NCBI GenBank assembly: GCA_026874595.1
Contig: CM049322.1
Span: forward strand, 23,161,400-23,225,399
Source: Sipunculus nudus
Taxonomy: Eukaryota; Annelida; Sipuncula; Golfingiida; Sipunculidae
Direction: 5' to 3'
DNA: 64,000 nucleotides
In this document: in pieces, positions 20,214-34,169 of the stretch
Position numbering within the stretch: the first letter of the stretch is position 1
How the letters are laid out: the number at the start of each line of letters is the position of its first letter
Notes under the pieces: model-generated
What the model was told of the DNA's origin: nothing
Database searches by the model: none
The model's input: only the letters and a program-made list of their open reading frames with translations
Made by a program: the position numbers and the translations under genes

Positions 20214-20635
20214 GTATATTTTGTCAACTCCAAATATATATATATAGTGGAAGGAATCGGTTGTAAAATCAAATTCGATGATTGAAAGATAAAAAATGAT
20301 CGATTATTAATTGATTATATAATGCACCATCTGTTACCATTAAATATGCTTTATTTAATTATATCTGAAATATTGAACGAATAAAGTCGGTCAGGCTTGC
20401 TTGTGCTGAAAGGTTAAGGTAATGACCGGTATTGACACTTATTCTTTGCACAAGGTTAAGTTTTCTGCTGTTCGCTGTTTTGCGACCCATGGCATCTCTC
20501 AAATATCTGACTGAATAAGAATATTTCAGCAGGATAATATGACTTCCTTAAATGTGCACATATAATCGTTTGTGAATGATTATGCAAAAACGGATTCGAT
20601 TTAATCGATTTTGAAAGAAAACGACTAATCATCTA
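20214..20635 (+). other. Start of intron after exon E; unique sequence
   Basis: AT-rich unique sequence with a short (TA)n stretch near 20238. It ends abruptly at the first satellite unit, whose left junction reads ATCTAAGGTTCTGTGG. Confidence 0.5.
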
Positions 20636-22736
20636 AGGTTCTGTGGTTCATGGTATTCCTTTGTACTGATCCCACGTACCAGTAGAGGTTCGGTGGTTCA
20701 TGGCATTCCTTTGTACTGATCCCGCCAGTAGAGGTTCTGTGGTTCATGGTATACCTTTGTACTGATCCCACGTACCAGTAGAGGTTCGGTGGTTCATGGC
20801 ATTCCTTTGTACTGATCCTGCTAATAGAGGTTCGGTGGTTCATGGTATAACTTTGTACTGATCCCGCCAGTAGAGGTTCGGTGGTTCACCGCATTCCTTT
20901 GTACTGATCCTGCTAATAGAGGTTCGGTGGTTCATGGCATTCCTTTGTACTGATCCCGCCAGTAGAGGTTCTGTGGTTCATGGTATACCTTTGTACTGAT
21001 CCCACGTACCAGTAGAGGTTCGGTGGTTCATGGTATTCCTTTGTACTGATCCTGCTAATAGAGGTTCGGTGGTTCATGGTTTTCCTTTGTACTGATCCCG
21101 CCAGTAGAGGTTCTGTGGTTCATGGTATACCTTTGTACTGATCCCACGTACCAGTAGAGGTTCGGTGGTTCACCGCATTCCTTTGTACTGATCCAGCAAT
21201 AGAGGTTCTGTGGTTCACCGCATTCCTTTGTACTGATCCCACGTACCAGTAGAGGTTCGGTGGTTCATGGTATACCTTTGTACTGATCCCGCCAGTAGAG
21301 GTTCTGTGGCTCAAAGTATACCTTTGTACTGATCCCACGTACCAGTAGAGGTTCGGTGGTTCATGGTATTTCTTTGTACTGATCCCGCCAGTAGAGGTTC
21401 GGTGGTTCATGGTATTCCTTTGTACTGATCCCGCCAGCAGAGGTTCTGTGGTTCATGGTATACCTTTGTACTGATCCCACGTACCAGTAGAGGTTCGGTG
21501 GTTCATGGCATTCCTTTGTACTGATCCTGCTAATAGAGGTTCGCTGGTTCATGGTATTCCTTTGTACTGATCCCGCCAGTAGAGGTTCTGTGGTTCATGG
21601 TATACCTTTGTACTGATCCCACGTACCAGTAGAGGTTAGGTGGTTCATGGCATTCCTTTGTACTGATCCTGCTAATAGAGGTTCGGTGGTTCATGGTATT
21701 CCTTTGTACTGATCCAACGTACCAGTAGAGGTTCGGTGGTTCATGGCATTCCTTTGTACTGATCCTGCTAATAGAGATTCGGTGGTTCATGGCATTCCTT
21801 TGTACTGATCCTGCTAATAGAGGTTCGGTGGTTCATGGCATTCCTTTGTACTGATCCCGCCAGTAGAGGTTCTGTGGTTCATGGTATTCCTTTGTACTGA
21901 TCCCGCCAGTAGAGGTTCGGTGGTTCATGGCATTCCTTTGTACTGATCCAGCAATAGAGGTTCGGTGGTTCATGGTATTTCTTTGATCTGATCCCACGTA
22001 CCAGTAGAGGTTCGGTGGTTCATGGCATTCCTTTGTACTGATCCCGCCAGTAGAGGTTCGGTGGTTCATGGTATTTCTTTGATCTGATCCCACGTACCAG
22101 TAGAGATTCGGTGGTTCATGGTATCCTTTTGTACGGATCCCGCCTGTAGAGGTTCGGTGGTTCATGGTATTCCTTTGTACTGATCCCGCTAGTAGAGGTT
22201 CGGGGGTTCATGGTATTCCTTTGTACTGATCCCGCTAGTAGAGGTTCGGTGGTTCATGGTATTCCTTTGTACTGATCCCGCTAGTAGAGGTTCGATCGGT
22301 GCTTTATGGTATTCCTTTGTACTGATCCCGCCAGTAGAGGTTCGGTGGTTCATGGTATTTCTTTAATCTGATCCCACGTACCAGTAGAGGTTCGGTGGTT
22401 CATGGCATTCCTTTGTACTGATCCCGCCAGTAGAGGTTCGGTGGTTCATTGTATTTCTTTGATCTGATCCCACGTACCAGTAGAGATTCGGTGGTTTATG
22501 GTATTTCTTTGATCTGATCCCACGTACCAGTAGAGATTCGGTGGTTTATGGTATCCTTTTGTACGGATCCCGCCTGTAGAGGTTCGGTGGTTCATGGTAT
22601 TCCTTTGTACTGATCCCGCTAGTAGAGGTTCGGTGGTTCATGGTATTCCTTTGTACGGATCCCGCTAGTAGAGGTTCGATCGGTGCTTTATGGTATTCCT
22701 TTGTACTGATCCCGCTAGTAGAGGTTCGGTGGTTCA

Positions 22737-25700
22737 TGGTATTCCTTTGTACTGATCCCGCTAGTAGAGGTTCGATCGGTGCTTTATGGTATTCCTTTGT
22801 ACTGATCCCGCCAGTAGAGGTTCGGTGGTTCATGGTATTTCTTTGTACTGATCCCGCTAGTAGAGGTTCGGTGGTTCATGGTATTTCTTTAATCTGATCC
22901 CACGTACCAGTAGAGGTTCGGTGGTTCATGGCATTCCTTTGTACTGATCCCGCCAGTAGAGGTTCGGTGGTTCATTGTATTTCTTTGATCTGATCCCACG
23001 TACCAGTAGAGATTCGGTGGTTTATGGTATCCTTTTGTACGGATCCCGCCTGTAGAGGTTCGGTGGTTCATGGTATTCCTTTGTACTGATCCCGCTAGTA
23101 GAGGTTTGGTGGTTCATGGTATTCCTTTGTACTGATCCCGCTAGTAGAGGTTCGGTGGTTCATGGTATTCCTTTGTACTGATCCCGCTAGTAGAGGGTCG
23201 GTGGTTCATGGTATTCCTTTGTACTGATCCCGCTAGTAGAGGTTCGATCGGTGCTTTATGGTATTCCTTTGTACTGATCCCGCCAGTAGAGGTTCTGTGG
23301 TTCATGGTATTCCTTTGTACTGATCCCGCTAGTAGAGGTTCGGTGGTTCATGGTATTTCTTTGATCTGATCCCACGTACCAGTAGAGATTCGGTGGTTCA
23401 TGGTATTCCTTTGATCTGATCCCACGTACCAGTAGAGTTTCGGTGGTTCATGGTATTCCTTTGTACTGATCCCGCCAGTAGAGGTTCGGTGGTTCATGGT
23501 ATTCCTTTGTACTGATCCTGCTAATAGAGGTTCGGTGGTTCATGGCATTCCTTTGTACTGATCCCGCCAGTAGAGGTTCTGTGGTTCATGGTATACCTTT
23601 GTACTGATCCCACGTACCAGTAGAGGTTCGGTGGTTCATGGCATTCCTTTGTACTGATCCCGCCAGTAGAGGTTCGGTGGTTCATGGTATACCTTTGTAC
23701 TGATCCCGCCAGTAGAGGTTCTGTGGTTCATGGTATTCCTTTGTACTGATCCCGCCAGTAGAGGTTCTGTGGTTCATGGTATACCTTTGTACTGATCCCA
23801 CGTACCAGTAGAGGTTCGGTGGTTCATGGTATTCCTTTGTACTGATCCTGCTAATAGAGGTTCGGTGGTTCATGGTATTCCTTTGTACTGATCCCGCCAG
23901 TAGAGGTTCTGTGGTTCATGGTATTCCTTTGTACTGATCCCGCCAGTAGAGGTTCTGTGGTTCATGGTATTCCTTTGTACTGATCCCGCCAGTAGAGGTT
24001 CTGTGGTTCATGGTATACCTTTGTACTGATCCCACGTACCAGTAGAGGTTCGGTGGTTCATGGCATTCCTTTGTACTGATTCCGCCAGTAGAGGTTCGGT
24101 GGTTCATGGTATTCCTTTGTACTGATCCCGCCAGTAGAGGTTCTGTGGTTCATGGTATACCTTTGTACTGATCCCACGTACCAGTAGAGGTTCGGTGGTT
24201 CATGGCATTCCTTTGTACTAATCCTGCTAATAGAGGTTCGGTGGTTCATGGCATTCCTTTGTACTGATCCCGCCAGTAGAGGTTCTGTGGTTCATGGTAT
24301 ACCTTTGTACTGATCCCACGTACCAGTAGAGGTTCGGTGGTTCATGGCATTCCTTTGTACTGATCCCACGTACCAGTAGAGGTCGGTGGTTCATGGCATT
24401 CCTTTGTACTGATCCCACCAGAAGAGATTCTGTGGTTCATGGTATTCCTTTGTACTGATCCCACGTACCAGTAGAGGTTCGGTGGTTCATGGCATTCCTT
24501 TGTACTGATCCAGCAATAGAGGTTCGGTGGTTCATGGTATTCCTTTGTACTGATCCCGCCAGTAGAGGTTCTGTGGTTCATGGTATACCTTTGTACTGAT
24601 CCCACGTACCAGTAGAGGTAAGGTGGTTCATGGCATTCCTTTGTACTGATCCTGCTAATAGAGGTTCGGTGGTTCATGGTATTCCTTTGTACTGATCCCA
24701 CCAGAAGAGATTCTGTGGTTCATGGTATACCTTTGTACTGATCCCACGTACCAGTAGAGGTTCGGTGGTTCATGGCATTCCTTTGTACTGAACCAGCAAT
24801 AGAGGTTCGGTGGTTCATGGTATTCCTTTGTACTGATCCCGCCAGTAGAGGTTCTGTGGTTCATGGTATACCTTTGTACTGATCCCACGTACCAGTAGAG
24901 GTTCGGTGGTTCATGGCATTCCTTTGTACTTATCCCACGTACCAGTAGAGGTACGGTGGTTCATGGCATTCCTTTGTACTGATCCCACCAGAAGAGATTC
25001 TGTGGTTCATGGTATTCCTTTGTACTGATCCCACGTACCAGTAGAGGTTCGGTGGTTCATGGCATTCCTTTGTACTGATCCAGCAATAGAGGTTCGGTGG
25101 TTCATGGTATTCCTTTGTACTGATCCCGCCAGTAGAGGTTCTGTGGTTCATGGTATACCTTTGTACTGATCCCACGTACCAGTAACGGTTCGGTGGTTCA
25201 TGGCATTCCTTTGTACTGATCCAGCAATAGAGGTTCGGTTGTTCATGGTATTCCTTTGTACTGATCCCGCCAGTAGAGATTCTGTGGTTCATGGTATACC
25301 TTTGTACTGATCCCACGTACCAGTAGAGGTTAGGTGGTTCATGGCATTCCTTTGTACTGATCCTGCTAATAGAGGTTCGGTGGTTCATGGTATTCCTTTG
25401 TACTGATCCCACCAGAAGAGATTCTGTGGTTCATGGTATTCCTTTGTACTGATCCCACGTACCATTAGAGGTTCGGTGGTTCATGGCATTCCTTTGTACT
25501 GATCCCACCAGAAGAGATTCTGTGGTTCATGGTATTCCTTTGTACTGATCCCACGTACCAGTAGAGGTTCGGTGGTTCATGGCATTCCTTTGTACTGATC
25601 CAGCAATAGAGGTTCGGTGGTTCATGGTATTCCTTTGTACTGATCCCGCCAGTAGAGGTTCTGTGGTTCATGGTATACCTTTGTACTGATCCCACGTACC

Positions 25701-28700
25701 AGTAGAGGTTCGGTGGTTCATGGCATTCCTTTGTACTGATCCCACGTACCAGTAGAGATACGGTGGTTCATGGTATTCCTTTGTACTGATCCCGCTAGTA
25801 GAGGTTCGATCGGTGCTTTATGGTATTCCTTTGTACTGATCCCGCCAGTAGAGGTTCGGTGGTTCATGGTATTTCTTTGTACTGATCCCGCTAGTAGAGG
25901 TTCGGTGGTTCATGGTATTTCTTTAATCTGATCCCACGTACCAGTAGAGGTTCGGTGGTTCATGGCATTCCTTTGTACTGATCCCGCCAGTAGAGGTTCG
26001 GTGGTTCATTGTATTTCTTTGATCTGATCCCACGTACCAGTAGAGATTCGGTGGTTTATGGTATCCTTTTGTACGGATCCCGCCTGTAGAGGTTCGGTGG
26101 TTCATGGTATTCCTTTGTACTGATCCCGCTAGTAGAGGTTTGGTGGTTCATGGTATTCCTTTGTACTGATCCCGCTAGTAGAGGTTCGGTGGTTCATGGT
26201 ATTCCTTTGTACTGATCCCGCTAGTAGAGGGTCGGTGGTTCATGGTATTCCTTTGTACTGATCCCGCTAGTAGAGGTTCGATCGGTGCTTTATGGTATTC
26301 CTTTGTACTGATCCCGCCAGTAGAGGTTCTGTGGTTCATGGTATTCCTTTGTACTGATCCCGCTAGTAGAGGTTCGGTGGTTCATGGTATTTCTTTGATC
26401 TGATCCCACGTACCAGTAGAGATTCGGTGGTTCATGGTATTCCTTTGATCTGATCCCACGTACCAGTAGAGTTTCGGTGGTTCATGGTATTCCTTTGTAC
26501 TGATCCCGCCAGTAGAGGTTCGGTGGTTCATGGTATTCCTTTGTACTGATCCTGCTAATAGAGGTTCGGTGGTTCATGGCATTCCTTTGTACTGATCCCG
26601 CCAGTAGAGGTTCTGTGGTTCATGGTATACCTTTGTACTGATCCCACGTACCAGTAGAGGTTCGGTGGTTCATGGCATTCCTTTGTACTGATCCCGCCAG
26701 TAGAGGTTCGGTGGTTCATGGTATACCTTTGTACTGATCCCGCCAGTAGAGGTTCTGTGGTTCATGGTATTCCTTTGTACTGATCCCGCCAGTAGAGGTT
26801 CTGTGGTTCATGGTATACCTTTGTACTGATCCCACGTACCAGTAGAGGTTCGGTGGTTCATGGTATTCCTTTGTACTGATCCTGCTAATAGAGGTTCGGT
26901 GGTTCATGGTATTCCTTTGTACTGATCCCGCCAGTAGAGGTTCTGTGGTTCATGGTATTCCTTTGTACTGATCCCGCCAGTAGAGGTTCTGTGGTTCATG
27001 GTATTCCTTTGTACTGATCCCGCCAGTAGAGGTTCTGTGGTTCATGGTATACCTTTGTACTGATCCCACGTACCAGTAGAGGTTCGGTGGTTCATGGCAT
27101 TCCTTTGTACTGATTCCGCCAGTAGAGGTTCGGTGGTTCATGGTATTCCTTTGTACTGATCCCGCCAGTAGAGGTTCTGTGGTTCATGGTATACCTTTGT
27201 ACTGATCCCACGTACCAGTAGAGGTTCGGTGGTTCATGGCATTCCTTTGTACTAATCCTGCTAATAGAGGTTCGGTGGTTCATGGCATTCCTTTGTACTG
27301 ATCCCGCCAGTAGAGGTTCTGTGGTTCATGGTATACCTTTGTACTGATCCCACGTACCAGTAGAGGTTCGGTGGTTCATGGCATTCCTTTGTACTGATCC
27401 CACGTACCAGTAGAGGTCGGTGGTTCATGGCATTCCTTTGTACTGATCCCACCAGAAGAGATTCTGTGGTTCATGGTATTCCTTTGTACTGATCCCACGT
27501 ACCAGTAGAGGTTCGGTGGTTCATGGCATTCCTTTGTACTGATCCAGCAATAGAGGTTCGGTGGTTCATGGTATTCCTTTGTACTGATCCCGCCAGTAGA
27601 GGTTCTGTGGTTCATGGTATACCTTTGTACTGATCCCACGTACCAGTAGAGGTAAGGTGGTTCATGGCATTCCTTTGTACTGATCCTGCTAATAGAGGTT
27701 CGGTGGTTCATGGTATTCCTTTGTACTGATCCCACCAGAAGAGATTCTGTGGTTCATGGTATACCTTTGTACTGATCCCACGTACCAGTAGAGGTTCGGT
27801 GGTTCATGGCATTCCTTTGTACTGAACCAGCAATAGAGGTTCGGTGGTTCATGGTATTCCTTTGTACTGATCCCGCCAGTAGAGGTTCTGTGGTTCATGG
27901 TATACCTTTGTACTGATCCCACGTACCAGTAGAGGTTCGGTGGTTCATGGCATTCCTTTGTACTTATCCCACGTACCAGTAGAGGTACGGTGGTTCATGG
28001 CATTCCTTTGTACTGATCCCACCAGAAGAGATTCTGTGGTTCATGGTATTCCTTTGTACTGATCCCACGTACCAGTAGAGGTTCGGTGGTTCATGGCATT
28101 CCTTTGTACTGATCCAGCAATAGAGGTTCGGTGGTTCATGGTATTCCTTTGTACTGATCCCGCCAGTAGAGGTTCTGTGGTTCATGGTATACCTTTGTAC
28201 TGATCCCACGTACCAGTAACGGTTCGGTGGTTCATGGCATTCCTTTGTACTGATCCAGCAATAGAGGTTCGGTTGTTCATGGTATTCCTTTGTACTGATC
28301 CCGCCAGTAGAGATTCTGTGGTTCATGGTATACCTTTGTACTGATCCCACGTACCAGTAGAGGTTAGGTGGTTCATGGCATTCCTTTGTACTGATCCTGC
28401 TAATAGAGGTTCGGTGGTTCATGGTATTCCTTTGTACTGATCCCACCAGAAGAGATTCTGTGGTTCATGGTATTCCTTTGTACTGATCCCACGTACCAGT
28501 AGAGGTTCGGTGGTTCATGGCATTCCTTTGTACTGATCCCACCAGAAGAGATTCTGTGGTTCATGGTATTCCTTTGTACTGATCCCACGTACCAGTAGAG
28601 GTTCGGTGGTTCATGGCATTCCTTTGTACTGATCCAGCAATAGAGGTTCGGTGGTTCATGGTATTCCTTTGTACTGATCCCGCCAGTAGAGGTTCTGTGG

Positions 28701-28804
28701 TTCATGGTATACCTTTGTACTGATCCCACGTACCAGTAGAGGTTCGGTGGTTCATGGCATTCCTTTGTACTGATCCCACGTACCAGTAGAGATACGGTGG
28801 TTCA
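22737..28804. repeat. Tandem duplication of a 3034-bp block in the satellite
   Basis: The block at about 22737-25770 is repeated at about 25771-28804 with a constant offset of 3034 bp. Rare variants keep the same order, and differences are few (for example ACCATTAGAG at 25462 against ACCAGTAGAG in the second copy). The left boundary is seen where the upstream units stop matching near 22724-22737. Confidence 0.85.
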
Positions 28805-30210
28805 TGGCATTCCTTTGTACTGATCCCACCAGAAGAGATTCTGTGGTTCATGGTATTCCTTTGTACTGATCCCACGTACCAGTAGAGGTTCGGTGGTTCA
28901 TGGCATTCCTTTGTACTGATCCAGCAATAGAGGTTCGGTGGTTCATGGCATTCCTTTGTACTGATCCCGCCAGTAGAGGTTCTGTGGTTCATGGTATACC
29001 TTTGTACTGATCCCACGTACCAGTAAAGGTTCGGTGGTTCATGGCATTCCTTTGTACTGATCCAGAAATAGAGGTTCGGTTGTTCATGGTATTCCTTTGT
29101 ACTGATCCCGCCAGTAGAGATTCTGTGGTTCATGGTATACCTTTGTACTGATCCCACGTACCAGTAGAGGTTAGGTGGTTCATGGCATTCCTTTGTACTG
29201 ATCCTGCTAATAGAGGTTCGGTGGTTCATGGTATTCCTTTGTACTGATCCCACCAGAAGAGATTCTGTGGTTCATGGTATACCTTTGTACTGATCCCACG
29301 TACCAGTAGAGGTTAGGTGGTTCATGGCATTCCTTTGTACTGATCCTGCTAATAGAGGTTCGGTGGTTCATGGTATTCCTTTGTACTGATCCCACCAGAA
29401 GAGATTCTGTGGTTCATGGTATTCCTTTGTACTGATCCCACGTACCAGTAGAGGTTCGGTGGTTCATGGCATTCCTTTGTACTGATCCCACCAGAAGAGA
29501 TTCTGTGGTTCATGGTATTCCTTTGTACTGATCCCACGTACCAGTAGAGGTTCGGTGGTTCATGGCATTCCTTTGTACTGATCCAGCAATAGAGGTTCGG
29601 TGGTTCATGGTATTCCTTTGTACTGATCCCGCCAGTAGAGGTTCTGTGGTTCATGGTATACCTTTGTACTGATCCCACGTACCAGTAGAGGTTCGGTGGT
29701 TCATGGCATTCCTTTGTACTGATCCCACGTACCAGTAGAGATACGGTGGTTCATGGCATTCCTTTGTACTGATCCCACCAGAAGAGATTCTGTGGTTCAT
29801 TGTATTCCTTTGTACTGATCCCACGTACCAGTAGAGGTTCGGTGGTTCATGGCATTCCTTTGTACTGATCCAGCAATAGAGGTTCGGTGGTTCATGGCAT
29901 TCCTTTGTACTGATCCCGCCAGTAGAGGTTCTGTGGTTCATGGTATACCTTTGTACTGATCCCACGTACCAGTAAAGGTTCGGTGGTTCATGGCATTCCT
30001 TTGTACTGATCCAGAAATAGAGGTTCGGTTGTTCATGGTATTCCTTTGTACTGATCCCGCCAGTAGAGATTCTGTGGTTCATGGTATACCTTTGTACTGA
30101 TCCCACGTACCAGTAGAGGTTAGGTGGTTCATGGCATTCCTTTGTACTGATCCTGCTAATAGAGGTTCGGTGGTTCATGGTATTCCTTTGTACTGATCCC
30201 ACCAGAAGAG
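28313..30210. repeat. Tandem duplication of a 949-bp block in the satellite
   Basis: About 28313-29261 is repeated at about 29262-30210 with offset 949 bp. It overlaps the right end of the 3034-bp duplication, so it arose later or used the same material. Confidence 0.8.
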
Positions 30211-33200
30211 ATTATGTGGTTCATGGTATTCCTTTGTACTGATCCCACGTACCAGTAGAGGTTCGGTGGTTCATGGCATTCCTTTGTACTGATCCAGCAA
30301 TAGAGGTTCGGTGGTTCATGGTATTTCTTTGATCTGATCCCACGTACCAGTAGAGGTTCGGTGGTTCATGGCATTCCTTTGTACTGATCCCGCCAGTAGA
30401 GGTTCGGTGGTTCATGGTATTTCTTTGATCTGGTCCCACGTACCAGTAGAGATTCGGTGGTTCATGGTATCCTTTTGTACGGATCCCGCCTGTAGAGGTT
30501 CGGTGGTTCATGGTATTCCTTTGTACTGATCCCGCTAGAAGAGGTTCGGTGGTTCATGGTATTCCTTTGTACTGATCCCGCTAGTAGAGGTTCGGTGGTT
30601 CATGGTATTCCTTTGTACTGATCCCGCTAGTAGAGGTTCGATCGGTGCTTTATGGTATTCCTTTGTACTGATCCCGCCAGTAGAGGTTCGGTGGTTCATG
30701 GTATTTCTTTGTACTGATCCCGCTAGTAGAGGTTCGGTGGTTCATGGTATTTCTTTGATCTTGTCCCACGTACCAGTAGAGGTTCGGTGGTTCATGGCAT
30801 TCCTTTGTACTGATCCCGCTAGTAGAGGTTCGGTGGTTCATTGTATTTCTTTGATCTGATCCCACGTACCAGTAGAGATTCGGTGGTTTCTGGTATCCTT
30901 TTGTACGGATCCCGCCTGTAGAGGTTCGGTGGTTCATGGTATTCCTTTGTACTGATCCCGCTAGTAGAGGTTTGGTGGTTCATGGTATTCCTTTGTACTG
31001 ATCCCGCTAGTAGAGGTTCGGTGGTTCATGGTATTCCTTTGTACTGATCCCGCTAGTAGAGGTTCGGTGGTTCATGGTATTCCTTTGTACTGATCCCGCT
31101 AGTAGAGGTTCGATCGGTGCTTTATGGTATTCCTTTGTACTGATCCCGCTAGTAGAGGTTCGATCGGTGCTTTATGGTATTCCTTTGTACTGATCCCGCC
31201 AGTAGAGGTTCGGTGGTTCATGGTATTCCTTTGTACTGATCCCGCCAGTAGAGATTCTGTGGTTCATGGTATACCTTTGTACTGATCCCGCTAGTAGAGG
31301 TTCGGTGGTTCATTGTATTTCTTTGATCTGATCCCACGTACCAGTAGAGATTCGGTGGTTTCTGGTATCCTTTTGTACGGATCCCGCCTGTAGAGGTTCG
31401 GTGGTTCATGGTATTCCTTTGTACTGATCCCGCTAGTAGAGGTTTGGTGGTTCATGGTATTCCTTTGTACTGATCCCGCTAGTAGAGGTTCGGTGGTTCA
31501 TGGTATTCCTTTGTACTGATCCCGCTAGTAGAGGTTCGGTGGTTCATGGCATTCCTTTGTACTGATCCAGCAATAGAGGTTCGGTGGTTCATGGTATTCC
31601 TTTGTACTGATCCCGCCAGTAGAGGTTCTGTGGTTCATGGTATACCTTTGTACTGATCCCACGTACCAGTAGAGGTTCGGTGGTTCATGGCATTCCTTTG
31701 TACTGATCCCACGTACCAGTAGAGATACGGTGGTTCATGGCATTCCTTTGTACTGATCCCACCAGAAGAGATTCTGTGGTTCATGGTATTCCTTTGTACT
31801 GATCCCACGTACCAGTAGAGGTTCGGTGGTTCATGGCATTCCTTTGTACTGATCCAGCAATAGAGGTTCGGTGGTTCATGGCATTCCTTTGTACTGATCC
31901 CGCCAGTAGAGGTTCTGTGGTTCATGGTATACCTTTGTACTGATCCCACGTACCAGTAAAGGTTCGGTGGTTCATGGCATTCCTTTGTACTGATCCAGAA
32001 ATAGAGGTTCGGTTGTTCATGGTATTCCTTTGTACTGATCCCGCCAGTAGAGATTCTGTGGTTCATGGTATACCTTTGTACTGATCCCACGTACCAGTAG
32101 AGGTTAGGTGGTTCATGGCATTCCTTTGTACTGATCCTGCTAATAGAGGTTCGGTGGTTCATGGTATTCCTTTGTACTGATCCCACCAGAAGAGATTATG
32201 TGGTTCATGGTATTCCTTTGTACTGATCCCACGTACCAGTAGAGGTTCGGTGGTTCATGGCATTCCTTTGTACTGATCCAGCAATAGAGGTTCGGTGGTT
32301 CATGGTATTTCTTTGATCTGATCCCACGTACCAGTAGAGGTTCGGTGGTTCATGGCATTCCTTTGTACTGATCCCGCCAGTAGAGGTTCGGTGGTTCATG
32401 GTATTTCTTTGATCTGGTCCCACGTACCAGTAGAGATTCGGTGGTTCATGGTATCCTTTTGTACGGATCCCGCCTGTAGAGGTTCGGTGGTTCATGGTAT
32501 TCCTTTGTACTGATCCCGCTAGAAGAGGTTCGGTGGTTCATGGTATTCCTTTGTACTGATCCCGCTAGTAGAGGTTCGGTGGTTCATGGTATTCCTTTGT
32601 ACTGATCCCGCTAGTAGAGGTTCGATCGGTGCTTTATGGTATTCCTTTGTACTGATCCCGCCAGTAGAGGTTCGGTGGTTCATGGTATTTCTTTGTACTG
32701 ATCCCGCTAGTAGAGGTTCGGTGGTTCATGGTATTTCTTTGATCTTGTCCCACGTACCAGTAGAGGTTCGGTGGTTCATGGCATTCCTTTGTACTGATCC
32801 CGCTAGTAGAGGTTCGGTGGTTCATTGTATTTCTTTGATCTGATCCCACGTACCAGTAGAGATTCGGTGGTTTCTGGTATCCTTTTGTACGGATCCCGCC
32901 TGTAGAGGTTCGGTGGTTCATGGTATTCCTTTGTACTGATCCCGCTAGTAGAGGTTTGGTGGTTCATGGTATTCCTTTGTACTGATCCCGCTAGTAGAGG
33001 TTCGGTGGTTCATGGTATTCCTTTGTACTGATCCCGCTAGTAGAGGTTCGGTGGTTCATGGTATTCCTTTGTACTGATCCCGCTAGTAGAGGTTCGATCG
33101 GTGCTTTATGGTATTCCTTTGTACTGATCCCGCTAGTAGAGGTTCGATCGGTGCTTTATGGTATTCCTTTGTACTGATCCCGCCAGTAGAGGTTCGGTGG

Positions 33201-33286
33201 TTCATGGTATTCCTTTGTACTGATCCCGCCAGTAGAGATTCTGTGGTTCATGGTATACCTTTGTACTGATCCCGCTAGTAGAGGTT
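29547..33286. repeat. Duplication with offset 1984 bp in the satellite
   Basis: About 29547-31302 recurs at about 31531-33286. A single difference was seen near 29799 (TTCATTGTATTCC against TTCATGGTATTCC), so the copies are nearly identical. Confidence 0.8.
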
Positions 33287-34169
33287 CGATCGGTGCTTTA
33301 TGGTATTCCTTTGTACTGATCCCGCCAGTAGAGGTTCGGTGGTTCATGGTATTCCCTTTTACTGATCCCGCTAGTAGAGGTTCGGTGGTTCATGGTATTC
33401 CTTTGTACTGATCCCGCTAGTAGAGGTTCGATCGGTGCTTTATGGTATTCCTTTGTACTGATCCCGCCAGTAGAGGTTCTGTGGTTCATGGTATACCTTT
33501 GTACTGATCCTGCTAATAGAGGTTCGGTGGTTCATGGCATTCCTTTGTACTGATCCCGCCAGTAGAGGTTCTGTGGTTCATGGTATACCTTTGTACTGAT
33601 CCCACGTACCAGTAGAGGTTCGGTGGTTCATGGCATTCCTTTGTACTGATCCCACGTACCAGTAGAGGTTCGGTGGTTCATGGCATTCCTTTGTACTGAT
33701 CCCACCAGAAGAGATTCTGTGGTTCATGGTATTCCTTTGTACTGATCCCACGTACCAGTAGAGGTTCGGTGGTTCATGGCATTCCTTTGTACTGATCCAG
33801 CAATAGAGGTTCGGTGGTTCATGGTATTCCTTTGTACTGATCCCGCCAGTAGAGGTTCTGTGGTTCATGGTATACCTTTGTACTGATCCCACGTACCAGT
33901 AGAGGTTAGGTGGTTCATGGCATTCCTTTGTACTGATCCTGCTAATAGAGGTTCGGTGGTTCATGGTATTCCTTTGTACTGATCCCACCAGAAGAGATTC
34001 TGTGGTTCATGGTATACCTTTGTACTGATCCCACGTACCAGTAGAGGTTCGGTGGTTCATAGCATTCCTTTGTACTGATCCAGCAATAGAGGTTCGGTGG
34101 TTCATGGTATTCCTTTGTACTGATCCCGCCAGTAGAGGTTCTGTGGTTCATGGTATACCTTTGTACTGA